From: Aquimarina spinulae
Lineage (GTDB): Bacteria; Bacteroidota; Bacteroidia; Flavobacteriales; Flavobacteriaceae
DNA length: 64,000 nucleotides
Assembly: GCF_943373825.1 (NCBI RefSeq)
Contig: NZ_CALSBP010000002.1
Coordinates: 2,345,501-2,409,500 of the forward strand
Direction: 5' to 3'
Made by a program: the position numbers and the translations under genes. This document shows positions 36,489 through 44,010 of the stretch, one piece after another. Position 1 is the stretch's first letter; every line of letters starts with the position of its first letter. Under the pieces are notes generated by a model, which was not told where the DNA came from, did not search any database, and saw only the letters and a program-made list of their open reading frames with translations.

Positions 36489-37460
36489 ATGTTAAAAGTA
36501 GACAATATATCCTTCGCGTATGATAAACTTCCCGTTTTAAAAAACGTAAGTTTTACTATTGAAAAAGGGCAGCATATTGCCTTAATTGGTGCCAGTGGTT
36601 GCGGAAAAAGCACCTTACTTAAAATCATTTATGGCCTTTTACAAGTACAGGAAGGAGAACTATTCTGGAATGATAGTAAAATATTAGGGCCTCTTTTTAA
36701 TCTTGTTCCTGGTGAAGAAAACATGAAATATCTCTCACAAGGTTTTGAGTTACAATCCTACCGCAGTGTTTCAGAAAATATTGGTCAATATCTGTCTAAT
36801 TTTCAACCAGAGTTAAAACAAGGGCGGGTAGATGAGTTACTCGACATTGTAGAAATGACCGATTTTGCCAATACCAAAGTCGAAAACCTAAGTGGTGGTC
36901 AAAAACAAAGAGTAGCACTGGCAAAAGCATTGGCCAAAAGACCAGAATTATTACTGCTTGATGAGCCTTTTGGGAATATTGATAACTTCAGACGTAGTTC
37001 TTTAAGAAGAAATCTATTTAGATATCTAAAACGTAATAAAATCACAAGTATCACCGCTACACATGACAAAACCGATATTCTCTCTTTTGCAGATCAGACC
37101 ATTGTTATTCGACAGGGTGAAATTTTAACTCAAGAAAATACGATCGCTTTATATCAAAATCCCACCGACTATTATATTGCTTCTCTTTTTGGCGAAGTGA
37201 ATGAAATACAACTTTCTTCATTTACAACATCTGATAGTCAGGATACGATTCTTGTCTATCCCCATGAGATCGAAGTTAACCCTAATTCTATGACAAAGGC
37301 GCGAGTAAAAAATGCGTATTTCAACGGGGGCTATTACTTGATTGAAGCTGTACTAGACCATACCATTCTCTTTTTTAATCATCATAGTAAATTAACCGCT
37401 CCCAAAATGGTCGGGATTACAATTCCTGAAGAAATCATTGAGAAAAGAAAACAAATCTAG
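36489..37460 (+). CDS. ABC transporter ATP-binding protein
   Basis: 323 aa. Walker A GASGCGKS (34-41), Q-loop region, signature LSGGQKQRVALAKALA, Walker B LLLLDEPFG and the switch His in ATHDKTD are intact. A C-terminal extension (about 230-323) resembles the regulatory or OB-like domain of importer ATPases such as PotA/ModC. No permease gene is adjacent, so partner and substrate are unknown. Its end overlaps the convergent lpxH-like gene by four bases. Confidence 0.88.
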   Translation: MLKVDNISFAYDKLPVLKNVSFTIEKGQHIALIGASGCGKSTLLKIIYGLLQVQEGELFWNDSKILGPLFNLVPGEENMKYLSQGFELQSYRSVSENIGQYLSNFQPELKQGRVDELLDIVEMTDFANTKVENLSGGQKQRVALAKALAKRPELLLLDEPFGNIDNFRRSSLRRNLFRYLKRNKITSITATHDKTDILSFADQTIVIRQGEILTQENTIALYQNPTDYYIASLFGEVNEIQLSSFTTSDSQDTILVYPHEIEVNPNSMTKARVKNAYFNGGYYLIEAVLDHTILFFNHHSKLTAPKMVGITIPEEIIEKRKQI

Positions 37461-38215
37461 TTGTTGTAGTGTACTAATTCTAGCTTATTTCCGTCAAAAA
37501 CACCATACGTATAATGAGTAATCCAGTCTCCTAAATTTATGTATTGAGATTGCTTGTTTAATTGTATTTCCATAGGAAGATGTCTATGTCCAAACACAAA
37601 ATAATCTCTGTGCTTACTCTCTAGTTTTCTTTTGCAATATTGCACTAACCACTCATTATCTTCTCCTAAAAAAGTCACATCTTCATCTCCCGAAATCAAT
37701 TTATTTTTAACAGAAAGGTACTGTGCCAGTTTTACTCCAAGATCTGGATGTAACCATCTAAAAAACCATTTTGCTACAGGATTAGTAAACACTTTTTTCA
37801 TTCGTTTATATCCTTTATCTCCAGGTCCTAAACCATCACCGTGGCCAATAAAAAAAGTGGTGTTGTTAAACGTAAATTCTTTAGGTTTATGATAAACAGG
37901 AATATTTAATTCTTCTTCAAAATATCCATTCATCCACAAATCATGATTTCCTACAAAATAATAGACTGGTATTCCCGAATCTGTGATTTCTGCCAATTTT
38001 CCCAATGTTCTGGTAAATCCTTTGGGAACCACGGTTTTATATTCGAACCAAAAGTCAAAAAGATCTCCTAACAAGAAGATAGCACCTGCATCTTTTTTAA
38101 CTTCATCTAACCATTTTACAAATTTTTGCTCTCTGGGGAAACTTTTTTCTGATGTTGGAGCCCCCAAGTGATTATCACTTGCAAAATATATTTTTTTCCC
38201 TTCAGGAAGGTTCAT
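37457..38215 (-). CDS. lpxH: UDP-2,3-diacylglucosamine diphosphatase (LpxH-like)
   Basis: 252 aa calcineurin-like phosphoesterase with all metal motifs: FASDNHLG (D-x-H), LLGDLFDFW, VGNHDLWM, IGHGDGLGPGD and FGHRHLPM. The GHGDGLGPGDKGYKRMK segment is typical of the Bacteroidota LpxH group. It removes UMP from UDP-2,3-diacyl-GlcN to make lipid X in lipid A synthesis, at the inner face of the membrane. Confidence 0.88.
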   Translation of the reverse strand: MNLPEGKKIYFASDNHLGAPTSEKSFPREQKFVKWLDEVKKDAGAIFLLGDLFDFWFEYKTVVPKGFTRTLGKLAEITDSGIPVYYFVGNHDLWMNGYFEEELNIPVYHKPKEFTFNNTTFFIGHGDGLGPGDKGYKRMKKVFTNPVAKWFFRWLHPDLGVKLAQYLSVKNKLISGDEDVTFLGEDNEWLVQYCKRKLESKHRDYFVFGHRHLPMEIQLNKQSQYINLGDWITHYTYGVFDGNKLELVHYNN

Positions 38216-38266
38216 ACGTATAATTTAAAAGGTAAAGGTAAGAAAAGGACCTAAGATTTAAATGAT

Positions 38267-38719
38267 CTATTCATTATCTGATGCATACCACTCTGCGAAT
38301 GATGTTTCGGTTTCTTGAAGTTTTAAAGAAAATAACGTAATTCCTTCGGGTAATCGAGAGGTAATCTTTTTAGCAAAATCAATTACCATATTCTCACTGG
38401 TAGGCTGATAATCTACCAAAATTACATTATGCCCTCTGTCTTTTAATTCTTTTGCAAGTTCTACGTGTGGTGTGTTTTTGTTAAATACTGTTGCATGGTC
38501 AAAAACATCTTCGATATCTTCTTTTACAATTTTTTTAAGGTCTCCAAAATCAATTACCATTCCTAATTTCACATGCGAAGTATCTGTAATCGGTGTTCCA
38601 ATTACAGTCACACTTAGTTTATAACTATGACCATGAACATTTCTACATTTACCATCATATCCATATAAAGCATGTCCGGTTTCGAAAGAAAATTGTTTCG
38701 TGATACGAATTTTACTCAT
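38267..38719 (-). CDS. queD: 6-Carboxytetrahydropterin synthase
   Basis: 150 aa, T-fold. The zinc His are His16 (FETGHALYG), His29 and His31 (RNVHGHSY), and the catalytic Cys25 precedes them. DFGDLKKIV and PTSENMVIDF are also typical. It converts dihydroneopterin triphosphate to 6-carboxytetrahydropterin for queuosine tRNA modification. The other queuosine genes are not in the window. Confidence 0.92.
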   Translation of the reverse strand: MSKIRITKQFSFETGHALYGYDGKCRNVHGHSYKLSVTVIGTPITDTSHVKLGMVIDFGDLKKIVKEDIEDVFDHATVFNKNTPHVELAKELKDRGHNVILVDYQPTSENMVIDFAKKITSRLPEGITLFSLKLQETETSFAEWYASDNE

Positions 38720-38755
38720 CGTTTACTTTGTGATTTTTGGCAAAGTTACGGAAGA

Positions 38756-38854
38756 TTATCGTCTCTTTCTCTTATTTATAAAGTAAACCACAACCAAAAC
38801 AATTCCTAATACCAAGAATAATCCATTACCTCCTAAAAAGTTTAGTATATCCAT
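38756..38854 (-). CDS. Single-pass small membrane protein, 32 aa
   Basis: MDILNFLGGNGLFLVLGIVL is followed by VVVYFINKRKRR: a short polar N-terminus, one membrane helix and a strongly basic tail, a clear N-out/C-in topology. It lies 36 bases upstream of queD on the same strand, with an ordinary A/T-rich leader. Too short for most gene callers, but the composition is not random. Function unknown. Confidence 0.5.
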   Translation of the reverse strand: MDILNFLGGNGLFLVLGIVLVVVYFINKRKRR

Positions 38855-38960
38855 TATTTATTTAGACTTTTAATTTATAATCCAGATTCTACTTAAGAAA
38901 ACAACGTTATTTTAAATGTTTTCTTATAAAAAACAATTTTTCAAAAACAGAGTTTCACTA

Positions 38961-38985
38961 ATAAAAGCGGGTAAACCCGCTTTAT
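38961..38985 (-). terminator. Terminator of the first Cys-rich peptide gene
   Basis: AAAGCGGGT and ACCCGCTTT form a 9-bp stem with an AA centre; read on the minus strand it is followed by TTTTAT. It lies about 60 bases downstream of the peptide stop. Confidence 0.7.
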
Positions 38986-38990
38986 AATCT

Positions 38991-39240
38991 AATACTGCCA
39001 GGTGAAATACGATCTAAAAAAGTAAATCACTATACAATATATATTAACACATAGATCTGCACGCAGCTAAACTTGCCGCACAATGAGAATGACCATCTTC
39101 TCTACAATCTACAAAGTCTTGTCTGCATTCGCGCAAACAACTATTCGATCCTCCATTAATACTTGATTGCTCTGCTTTGTTCAATGACTTAACATCATTA
39201 CGGTTTAAAATGTTTTTTAACATGGTTATAGGTTTTAAAT
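38991..39240. repeat. Tandem duplication, unit 1
   Basis: This block and 39539-39783 share the peptide gene and both flanks: the 3' flank GTGAAATACGATCTAAAAAA (unit 2 has A for G) and the 5' flank AGGTTTTAAATTGTAATGAT (unit 2 has one extra T). The copies are about 540 bp apart, in the same orientation. Confidence 0.75.
39044..39223 (-). CDS. Cys-rich double-glycine-leader peptide, copy 1 (59 aa)
   Basis: The leader MLKNILNRNDVKSLNKAEQS ends in SINGG (Gly24-Gly25), the pattern cut by C39-type ABC exporters. The 34-residue core has six Cys at 29, 33, 40, 48, 55 and 59, that is C-x3-C-x6-C-x7-C-x6-C-x3-C. The spacing is mirror-symmetric: each outer/inner pair sums to 88, centred on Gly44 in EDGHSH. 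This predicts two antiparallel helices tied by three nested disulfides, like alpha-hairpinin scaffolds. A terminator follows at 38961-38985. No modification enzyme or exporter is adjacent. A bacteriocin, toxin or signal role is inference. Confidence 0.75.
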   Translation of the reverse strand: MLKNILNRNDVKSLNKAEQSSINGGSNSCLRECRQDFVDCREDGHSHCAASLAACRSMC

Positions 39241-39329
39241 TGTAATGATGTAATTTAGGTAAAATATAGGTCTACAACAAATTTCCCTTTTCTATTGAAG
39301 TTTGTTTTTTTATTGATTTTTTTGCGTGA

Positions 39330-39425
39330 GGGATAGTAGCGATTACCCCACAGTCTGACTGAAAGGAAGTACGAGGAGTAAAAGTGAATAGCCCGACCCT
39401 TTGGGTCACGGCCAAAAGAAAATAA
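39330..39425. repeat. Candidate repeated intergenic element
   Basis: A relatively GC-rich stretch in AT-rich surroundings, with GGGATAGTAGCGATTACC, then GAATAGCCCGACCC and a small hairpin GACCCTTTGGGTC (39394-39406). Similar strings (GATAGTAGCG ... AGCCCGACCC) are, from memory, repeated between genes in many flavobacterial genomes; I could not verify this. It lies between the two duplication units. Confidence 0.45.
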
Positions 39426-39489
39426 TCCTAGAAGCAAACACATATGGTATTCATCATATGAGGTGAGCCTCGAAATATTAAATGAGTCA

Positions 39490-39528
39490 TCCTAAAATAA
39501 GTTAACAAAAACTCGACTTATTTTAGGA
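39490..39528. repeat. 13-bp inverted repeat
   Basis: TCCTAAAATAAGT and ACTTATTTTAGGA are perfect inverted arms around a 13-base loop. No T-run follows on either strand, so a terminator is unlikely. It sits between the duplication units and could mark an old insertion or a recombination point. Confidence 0.45.
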
Positions 39529-39538
39529 CGAAACATGT

Positions 39539-39783
39539 AATACTAAGTGAAATACAATCTAAAAAAGTAAATCACAATATACAAATATTAACACGCAGAT
39601 CTACATGCAATATAATCTGCCAGACAGTTAGAACCTCCACTGCTTAGACAACTAATATAGTCTTGTCTGCAAGCGAGAAAACAACTACTTCCTCCATTAA
39701 TACTTGATTGCTCTGTTTTGTTTAATGACTTAACATCATTACGGTTTAAAATGTTTTTTAACATAATTAAAGGTTTTAAATTT
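39539..39783. repeat. Tandem duplication, unit 2
   Basis: Second copy of the block at 38991-39240, carrying the second Cys-rich peptide gene with its flanks. The core-coding part has diverged more than leader and flanks. Confidence 0.75.
39588..39764 (-). CDS. Cys-rich double-glycine-leader peptide, copy 2 (58 aa)
   Basis: Start chosen at the ATG at 39764, matching the start of copy 1; an in-frame ATG at 39818 would add a hydrophobic stretch absent there. The leader differs from copy 1 at one residue (NKTEQ for NKAEQ) and also ends SINGG. The 33-residue core has Cys at 28, 32, 39, 47, 54 and 58, with the same C-x3-C-x6-C-x7-C-x6-C-x3-C spacing; all three pairs sum to 86 around the turn SSGGS. 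Core residues other than Cys differ widely, as expected for a scaffold under diversifying selection. It lies 78 bases downstream of the enoyl-CoA hydratase gene. Confidence 0.78.
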   Translation of the reverse strand: MLKNILNRNDVKSLNKTEQSSINGGSSCFLACRQDYISCLSSGGSNCLADYIACRSAC

Positions 39784-39842
39784 GTAATGATGTAATGTAA
39801 AAAAAATAACAAAGGCAAAATTGAGGTTTACCGTAGACTATG

Positions 39843-40607
39843 TTATTTTTTAAATTTTTCTAATGCTTTTTTAGTAAATTCAGAAAGTACTAACTCTCCA
39901 GAAATAGCTGCTCTTTCTATAAGAAGTTCTTCCCAGTGCTCTGTTCCTCTCCAGTTTACTTTTTTCATTTGTTGTATTGCTTCTGGATTATAACCCGCGA
40001 GTTTTTCGGCAAATAGTTGTATTTCTTTATCTAATTCTGATATGGTACCAAAAACTCGGGCAAACAATCCTTGTTCTTTTGCCCAGTACGCATTTTTCCA
40101 TTGTGATGCATCCCATGCAAGGGTTTCAAAAGCTGCTAATCCTATTTTTCTTGATACTGCCGGTTCTATTACAAAAGGGCCTATACCAATGGTTAATTCA
40201 CTTAGTTTAACCGATGCAGCTTCTGTAGCCAGGCAGTAATCACAAGCAGACGCTAACCCAACTCCTCCTCCTACTGTTTTACCTTGTATTCTTCCTATGA
40301 TTGGTTTTTTACATTTTCGCATGGCATTAATCACATTAGCAAATCCAGAAAAGAATTGTTTTCCTTCCTCGAGATTTGTTATTGCCATTAGTTCATCAAA
40401 AGAGGCTCCAGCACAAAATGCCCGGTCTCCTTCTGATTTAAGAATGATTACAGACACCGATATCTCCTTTGATAATTCATCAAAAGCTTTAGCTAATCTC
40501 GCTAATAATTCTGATGGGAAAGAATTACTGGCATGGTGGCCAAATTCTATCGTTGCAATGGTATTTTCGGTATGAGTATATAGACTTCCGTTAGATCTTG
40601 GTATCAT
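39843..40607 (-). CDS. Enoyl-CoA hydratase/isomerase family protein
   Basis: 254 aa from the ATG at 40607 (MIPRSNGSLYTH); an upstream in-frame start at 40667 would add 20 residues unlike the family. Crotonase-fold motifs: DRAFCAGASFDEL (oxyanion hole 1), GRIQGKTVGGGVGLASACDYCLA (oxyanion hole 2) and LTIGIGPFVIEP. It acts on acyl-CoA thioesters. The usual catalytic Glu positions are not obvious, so the exact reaction is open. It stands alone. Confidence 0.85.
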   Translation of the reverse strand: MIPRSNGSLYTHTENTIATIEFGHHASNSFPSELLARLAKAFDELSKEISVSVIILKSEGDRAFCAGASFDELMAITNLEEGKQFFSGFANVINAMRKCKKPIIGRIQGKTVGGGVGLASACDYCLATEAASVKLSELTIGIGPFVIEPAVSRKIGLAAFETLAWDASQWKNAYWAKEQGLFARVFGTISELDKEIQLFAEKLAGYNPEAIQQMKKVNWRGTEHWEELLIERAAISGELVLSEFTKKALEKFKK

Positions 40608-40830
40608 TATTGTTGTAACTTTTATAGTAAAAGTAACTAATACCAACTGAAGATTAAAATACCACACCTAATTATTTTGGTTGGTATCATTCACCTATCT
40701 GGTGACCTCTGTATTAAAATTGTTTAATAAATAATCTTAATACAATCAAATGGCTTATTTCTTAGTAAAAATTAATTGTAATTATCTAAAATATAACACG
40801 TTTATATATAGAGATGGTTCATAAAAATAT

Positions 40831-40938
40831 ATGAAGAAGATGTTAGAAGAGTTTTTTGAAAAAAACAGATTACGAATAGGGATTTTCTTAATCCTTATCT
40901 ATGCTCCATTACTATTTGTCCTTATTTATCCTTTTTAA
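40831..40938 (+). CDS. Single-pass small membrane protein, 35 aa
   Basis: MKKMLEEFFEKNRLRIGIFL continues ILIYAPLLFVLIYPF: an amphipathic charged N-terminal helix followed by one hydrophobic helix at the very C-terminus, a tail-anchor-like layout. The last four bases overlap the end of the convergent MATE gene. Function unknown. Confidence 0.5.
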   Translation: MKKMLEEFFEKNRLRIGIFLILIYAPLLFVLIYPF

Positions 40939-42263
40939 GAAATCAGGGGTAAAAACTTATTTCTAAACTTTATGACTAGTGCTACCCCTCTAAAAAGAGC
41001 CCAAACCGTAAACGCTATCCATATCCCATATAGCTTTAAATCAAAAAAGTTACACAAGTAAAGAGTAGGTATAAATCCTAAAAATGTTGCTCCTAGTAAT
41101 ACATTTCTTAAATACTTCATTTCACCCAGGCCTTTAAAAATTCCATCAAAGACAAAAGCCAGACCATTAATGGGTTGTACAATCAAAACAATAAAAAAGA
41201 CACTATAAAATGTTTCTAACACTATGGTTTCACTTGTAAATACTTCTCCTATTGCATCATAAAATATAAACCCAAATATTGCCAAAATCAAACTCACACC
41301 AATACCATAGCTACTTACACGTTTTCCTAATTTCCAAAGGGATTTATAATCTTTTGCCCCTAGTAGTTTTCCGCCAAGGATATTACCTGCTCCGCCATAG
41401 CCGTCAATAAAAAAGGCAGTAAACATCCAGATATTCATTGCAATCGTATATGCAGCAATATATTCGTCTCCATATTCTGTAGCATTAGAGGTTGCGAAAT
41501 ATAATGCTGTATTTAATGCTATAGATCGAACAAATAAATTAAGACTCATAGTAACCAATCTACCTAATTCTTTATTTAATGGGAAACGTAATTTGAGACT
41601 TACATTGGTTTTAGTCAACAATAATATAAATACAATGACTGCCATTAAAAACTGTGAAATTAAACTTGCCCATGCGGCTCCGCTAATCCCCATTGGAGTA
41701 ATAAAACCTTCAATCCCATAGACCAAGATAAAATCTAAAACAATATTGGCTACTGCACCGATTACAGCAACAATCATTGGCCAAAAGGTATTCTGCAATC
41801 CTCTAAAAATCCCAAAAACAGCAAATGTGAATAAGGTTAAAGGAAATCCCCAAACCCTGATATCATAATAGACTACACAATATTCTAAAATTAAACCTGA
41901 AGCATTGTATAATTTAAAAATCTCTTCAACAAAGAAAACCGTAGAGATCAATACAAAAATACTAAGGGCTACATTAAAGAAAATGGCTTGTGCTGGCAAT
42001 GTTTTTACTTCTTCAATTTTGCCTGCTCCAAGGTATTGAGAAATAATAGCAGATATTGCACTTCGGGTTTGCCCGAGAATCCAAATTAGTGCAGACAAAA
42101 AAGACCCTACAATACCTACTGCTGCGAGGGATTCGGTACCGTACTCGGGAATATTACCCACGATAGCGGTATCAGTAATCGATAGTAATGGCTCTGCAAT
42201 ACCAGCAACAATAGCCGGAATAGCCAGGCGGTTTATATTTTTAAAACCAATTACTTTATTCAT
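40935..42263 (-). CDS. MATE-family efflux transporter
   Basis: 442 aa with about twelve membrane helices. MATE/DinF features include LAIPAIVAGIAEPLLSITDTAIVG at the N-terminus, SFLSALIWILGQTRSAISAIISQYLGAG, and a repeated second half with GGAGNILGGKLLGAK. It exports organic cations or drugs by Na+ or H+ antiport. It overlaps the upstream GNAT gene by four bases (ATGA), so the two are co-translated. Confidence 0.9.
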   Translation of the reverse strand: MNKVIGFKNINRLAIPAIVAGIAEPLLSITDTAIVGNIPEYGTESLAAVGIVGSFLSALIWILGQTRSAISAIISQYLGAGKIEEVKTLPAQAIFFNVALSIFVLISTVFFVEEIFKLYNASGLILEYCVVYYDIRVWGFPLTLFTFAVFGIFRGLQNTFWPMIVAVIGAVANIVLDFILVYGIEGFITPMGISGAAWASLISQFLMAVIVFILLLTKTNVSLKLRFPLNKELGRLVTMSLNLFVRSIALNTALYFATSNATEYGDEYIAAYTIAMNIWMFTAFFIDGYGGAGNILGGKLLGAKDYKSLWKLGKRVSSYGIGVSLILAIFGFIFYDAIGEVFTSETIVLETFYSVFFIVLIVQPINGLAFVFDGIFKGLGEMKYLRNVLLGATFLGFIPTLYLCNFFDLKLYGIWIAFTVWALFRGVALVIKFRNKFLPLIS

Positions 42264-42760
42264 AAAACGAGTTCATAACAGTGAAATGGGTGTTCGCTTT
42301 GTTTCGGAAAATAGATATCATCCAAACGTTGATATCCTCTGATTTCATAAAATTTCTGATTTCTTTTATTTTGACTGAAAGTGTCTAATCTTACCGATTG
42401 ATATTGATTTTTTCGAGCATAGTCTTCTCCAAAATCCATTAGTTTTTGAGCATATCCCTTTCCCCAATATTTGGGATCAACTGCTACACGATGTATATAA
42501 AGATTATTGGTGTTGGCTGTTAACCAAGTTACAGGAATATATTCTTCATCCATTAGCTCTGTAAGCACAATAATCCCTTTGATGTGGTTCTCTTCCTCCA
42601 GAACATACAACTCTTGTAGCTCAACATCTTTTTGAAAACGTTCCTGAGTAGGGTAATGCTCATTCCATTGATAGATGCCATTAGCTATCATTGCTTTGGC
42701 ACAAGCTCTAGTCAATGTGTAAATAGCATCCAGATCAGATAATACTGCTTTACGAATCAT
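42260..42760 (-). CDS. GNAT-family N-acetyltransferase
   Basis: 166 aa. It has the GNAT core with LYIHRVAVDPKYWGKGYAQKLM (acetyl-CoA pyrophosphate loop, strand 4 and helix 3) and KNQYQSVRLDTFSQNKRNQKFYEIRGYQ at the C-terminus. The substrate is unknown. It is co-translated with the MATE exporter, so a role in detoxification or resistance is plausible but unproven. Confidence 0.88.
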   Translation of the reverse strand: MIRKAVLSDLDAIYTLTRACAKAMIANGIYQWNEHYPTQERFQKDVELQELYVLEEENHIKGIIVLTELMDEEYIPVTWLTANTNNLYIHRVAVDPKYWGKGYAQKLMDFGEDYARKNQYQSVRLDTFSQNKRNQKFYEIRGYQRLDDIYFPKQSEHPFHCYELVL

Positions 42761-42955
42761 ATTTTTTTGGAAAGCAGCAAAAATACTAACTTTATATTGC
42801 AGTTAATAATCAATGGTTATATTTAAAAAAACTTTAAGAAAAAAGCTCTTTTAGACCACTATAAAAGCTTTAAAAATAATATTATATCAAGAAATGAGTT
42901 AGTAAAAGGTCTAAAATTGTAATTTTACACACTGAAACACAAATCATAATAATTA

Positions 42956-43756
42956 ATGAAGAATATATTGGTTCCTTTGGGCTTGTCTGAACACTCAATT
43001 AGTATGGCCAGACTTCAATACGCTATAGATTTTGCAAAAGAACTTAAAGCAACAGTCTATGTTGTAGAGGTTTTTAAAGAGCTCCCCAGATCTGGTAGTC
43101 TTCCCTCTGTAAACAAAACACTAAAGGAAATCACAGCTTCTTCTATTGAAGAAAAAGTTGCAAAAATTGATAAAAAAGGAGTAGAAGTAATTGCCTTACC
43201 ATTAGAAGGCGAACTTCTTGAAGCTATCCCTAAGTTCAATTTACAGCACTCTATAAATTTACTCGTTTTGGGAGCAGAAGTTAAGGATATTAAAGACCCT
43301 TATTTTCTCGGTGCAATTTCGGGTAGTCTTGTGAAAAACACAGAAATCCCCGTATTGATTATTCCTCAAATGTATACTTTTTCGCCTATCAAAAAGATAC
43401 TTATGGCAGTTAAATCAGGTATCGTAAAAAAGAAAAATGCGTTAAGTCCTATAAAGGAAATTTTAAGTACTTTTGATGGTGATTTGAAATTGCTTCAAGT
43501 AAAAACAGCAAATTTCTTAGCTGAAGATTCTAAGTTTGATAAGGATTTAGGGGAGATTACCTCATCCTATAAATCATCTGAAAATGCTACATTATTTCAA
43601 GGGCTTTTAGAACATCTTAATGAAAATTATCCAGATCTTATTTGTGTTTTTAGACGGAAACGAGGTTTCTTTGCTAAACTTTGGGAAGAAGATGCTGTTC
43701 TCAAAAAAGACTTTGATAGTAGAATTCCTTTATTAGTTTTAAGAGGATCAGATTAA
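42956..43756 (+). CDS. Two-domain universal stress protein
   Basis: 266 aa, two Usp domains in tandem. The first (about 1-140) starts MKNILVPLGLSEHSISMARL and ends GAISGSLVKNTEIPVLIIP, where the G-x9-G-type loop of ATP-binding Usp proteins is partly kept (GAISGS). The second (about 145-266) is more degenerate. Function in Bacteroidota is unknown. It ends eight bases before a tRNA gene. Confidence 0.85.
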   Translation: MKNILVPLGLSEHSISMARLQYAIDFAKELKATVYVVEVFKELPRSGSLPSVNKTLKEITASSIEEKVAKIDKKGVEVIALPLEGELLEAIPKFNLQHSINLLVLGAEVKDIKDPYFLGAISGSLVKNTEIPVLIIPQMYTFSPIKKILMAVKSGIVKKKNALSPIKEILSTFDGDLKLLQVKTANFLAEDSKFDKDLGEITSSYKSSENATLFQGLLEHLNENYPDLICVFRRKRGFFAKLWEEDAVLKKDFDSRIPLLVLRGSD

Positions 43757-43764
43757 AAAATACT

Positions 43765-43838
43765 GGGGATGTAGCTCAGCTGGCTAGAGCGCTTGACTGG
43801 CAGTCAAGAGGTCGTGGGTTCGACTCCCATCTTCTCCA
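43765..43838 (+). tRNA. tRNA-Ala (anticodon GGC)
   Basis: A complete cloverleaf of 74 bases. The anticodon stem CTTGA/TCAAG encloses CTGGCAG with U33 and anticodon GGC; the T-loop is TTCGACT; the discriminator is A73. The acceptor stem GGGGATG/CTTCTCC contains the G3-U70 pair that identifies tRNA-Ala, plus a U-U mismatch at 6-67. CCA is not encoded. Confidence 0.93.
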
Positions 43839-43842
43839 CTTT

Positions 43843-43879
43843 AAATCTCCATAACTTTTTCAAAAGTTATGGAGATTTT
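43843..43879 (+). terminator. Hairpin after tRNA-Ala
   Basis: A perfect 17-bp stem, AAATCTCCATAACTTTT against its complement with a TC loop, ending in four T. Confidence 0.78.
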
Positions 43880-44010
43880 ATATCTGATTACATTAAACTT
43901 ATTAATCTATAGGGGATAATGGAAAAACGGTTAATCTTAAATTAGTCATTCTATAAGGTACACATCTTAACCAATTTTTATCGTACAATCCTATACTAAA
44001 GAAAAAAGTT

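Noticed and set aside
39255..39443. 62-codon minus-strand ORF between the peptide genes
   Set aside because: It runs through the candidate repeat element and has no counterpart in the other duplication unit.
39490..39528. 13-bp hairpin as a terminator of the second peptide gene
   Set aside because: No T-run on either side and the stem is AT-rich; kept only as a repeat.
38961..40607. A full RiPP biosynthesis cluster around the Cys-rich peptides
   Set aside because: No lanthionine synthetase, radical SAM, YcaO or C39 exporter gene is nearby; the neighbours are housekeeping genes. The peptides may use disulfides only and an exporter encoded elsewhere.
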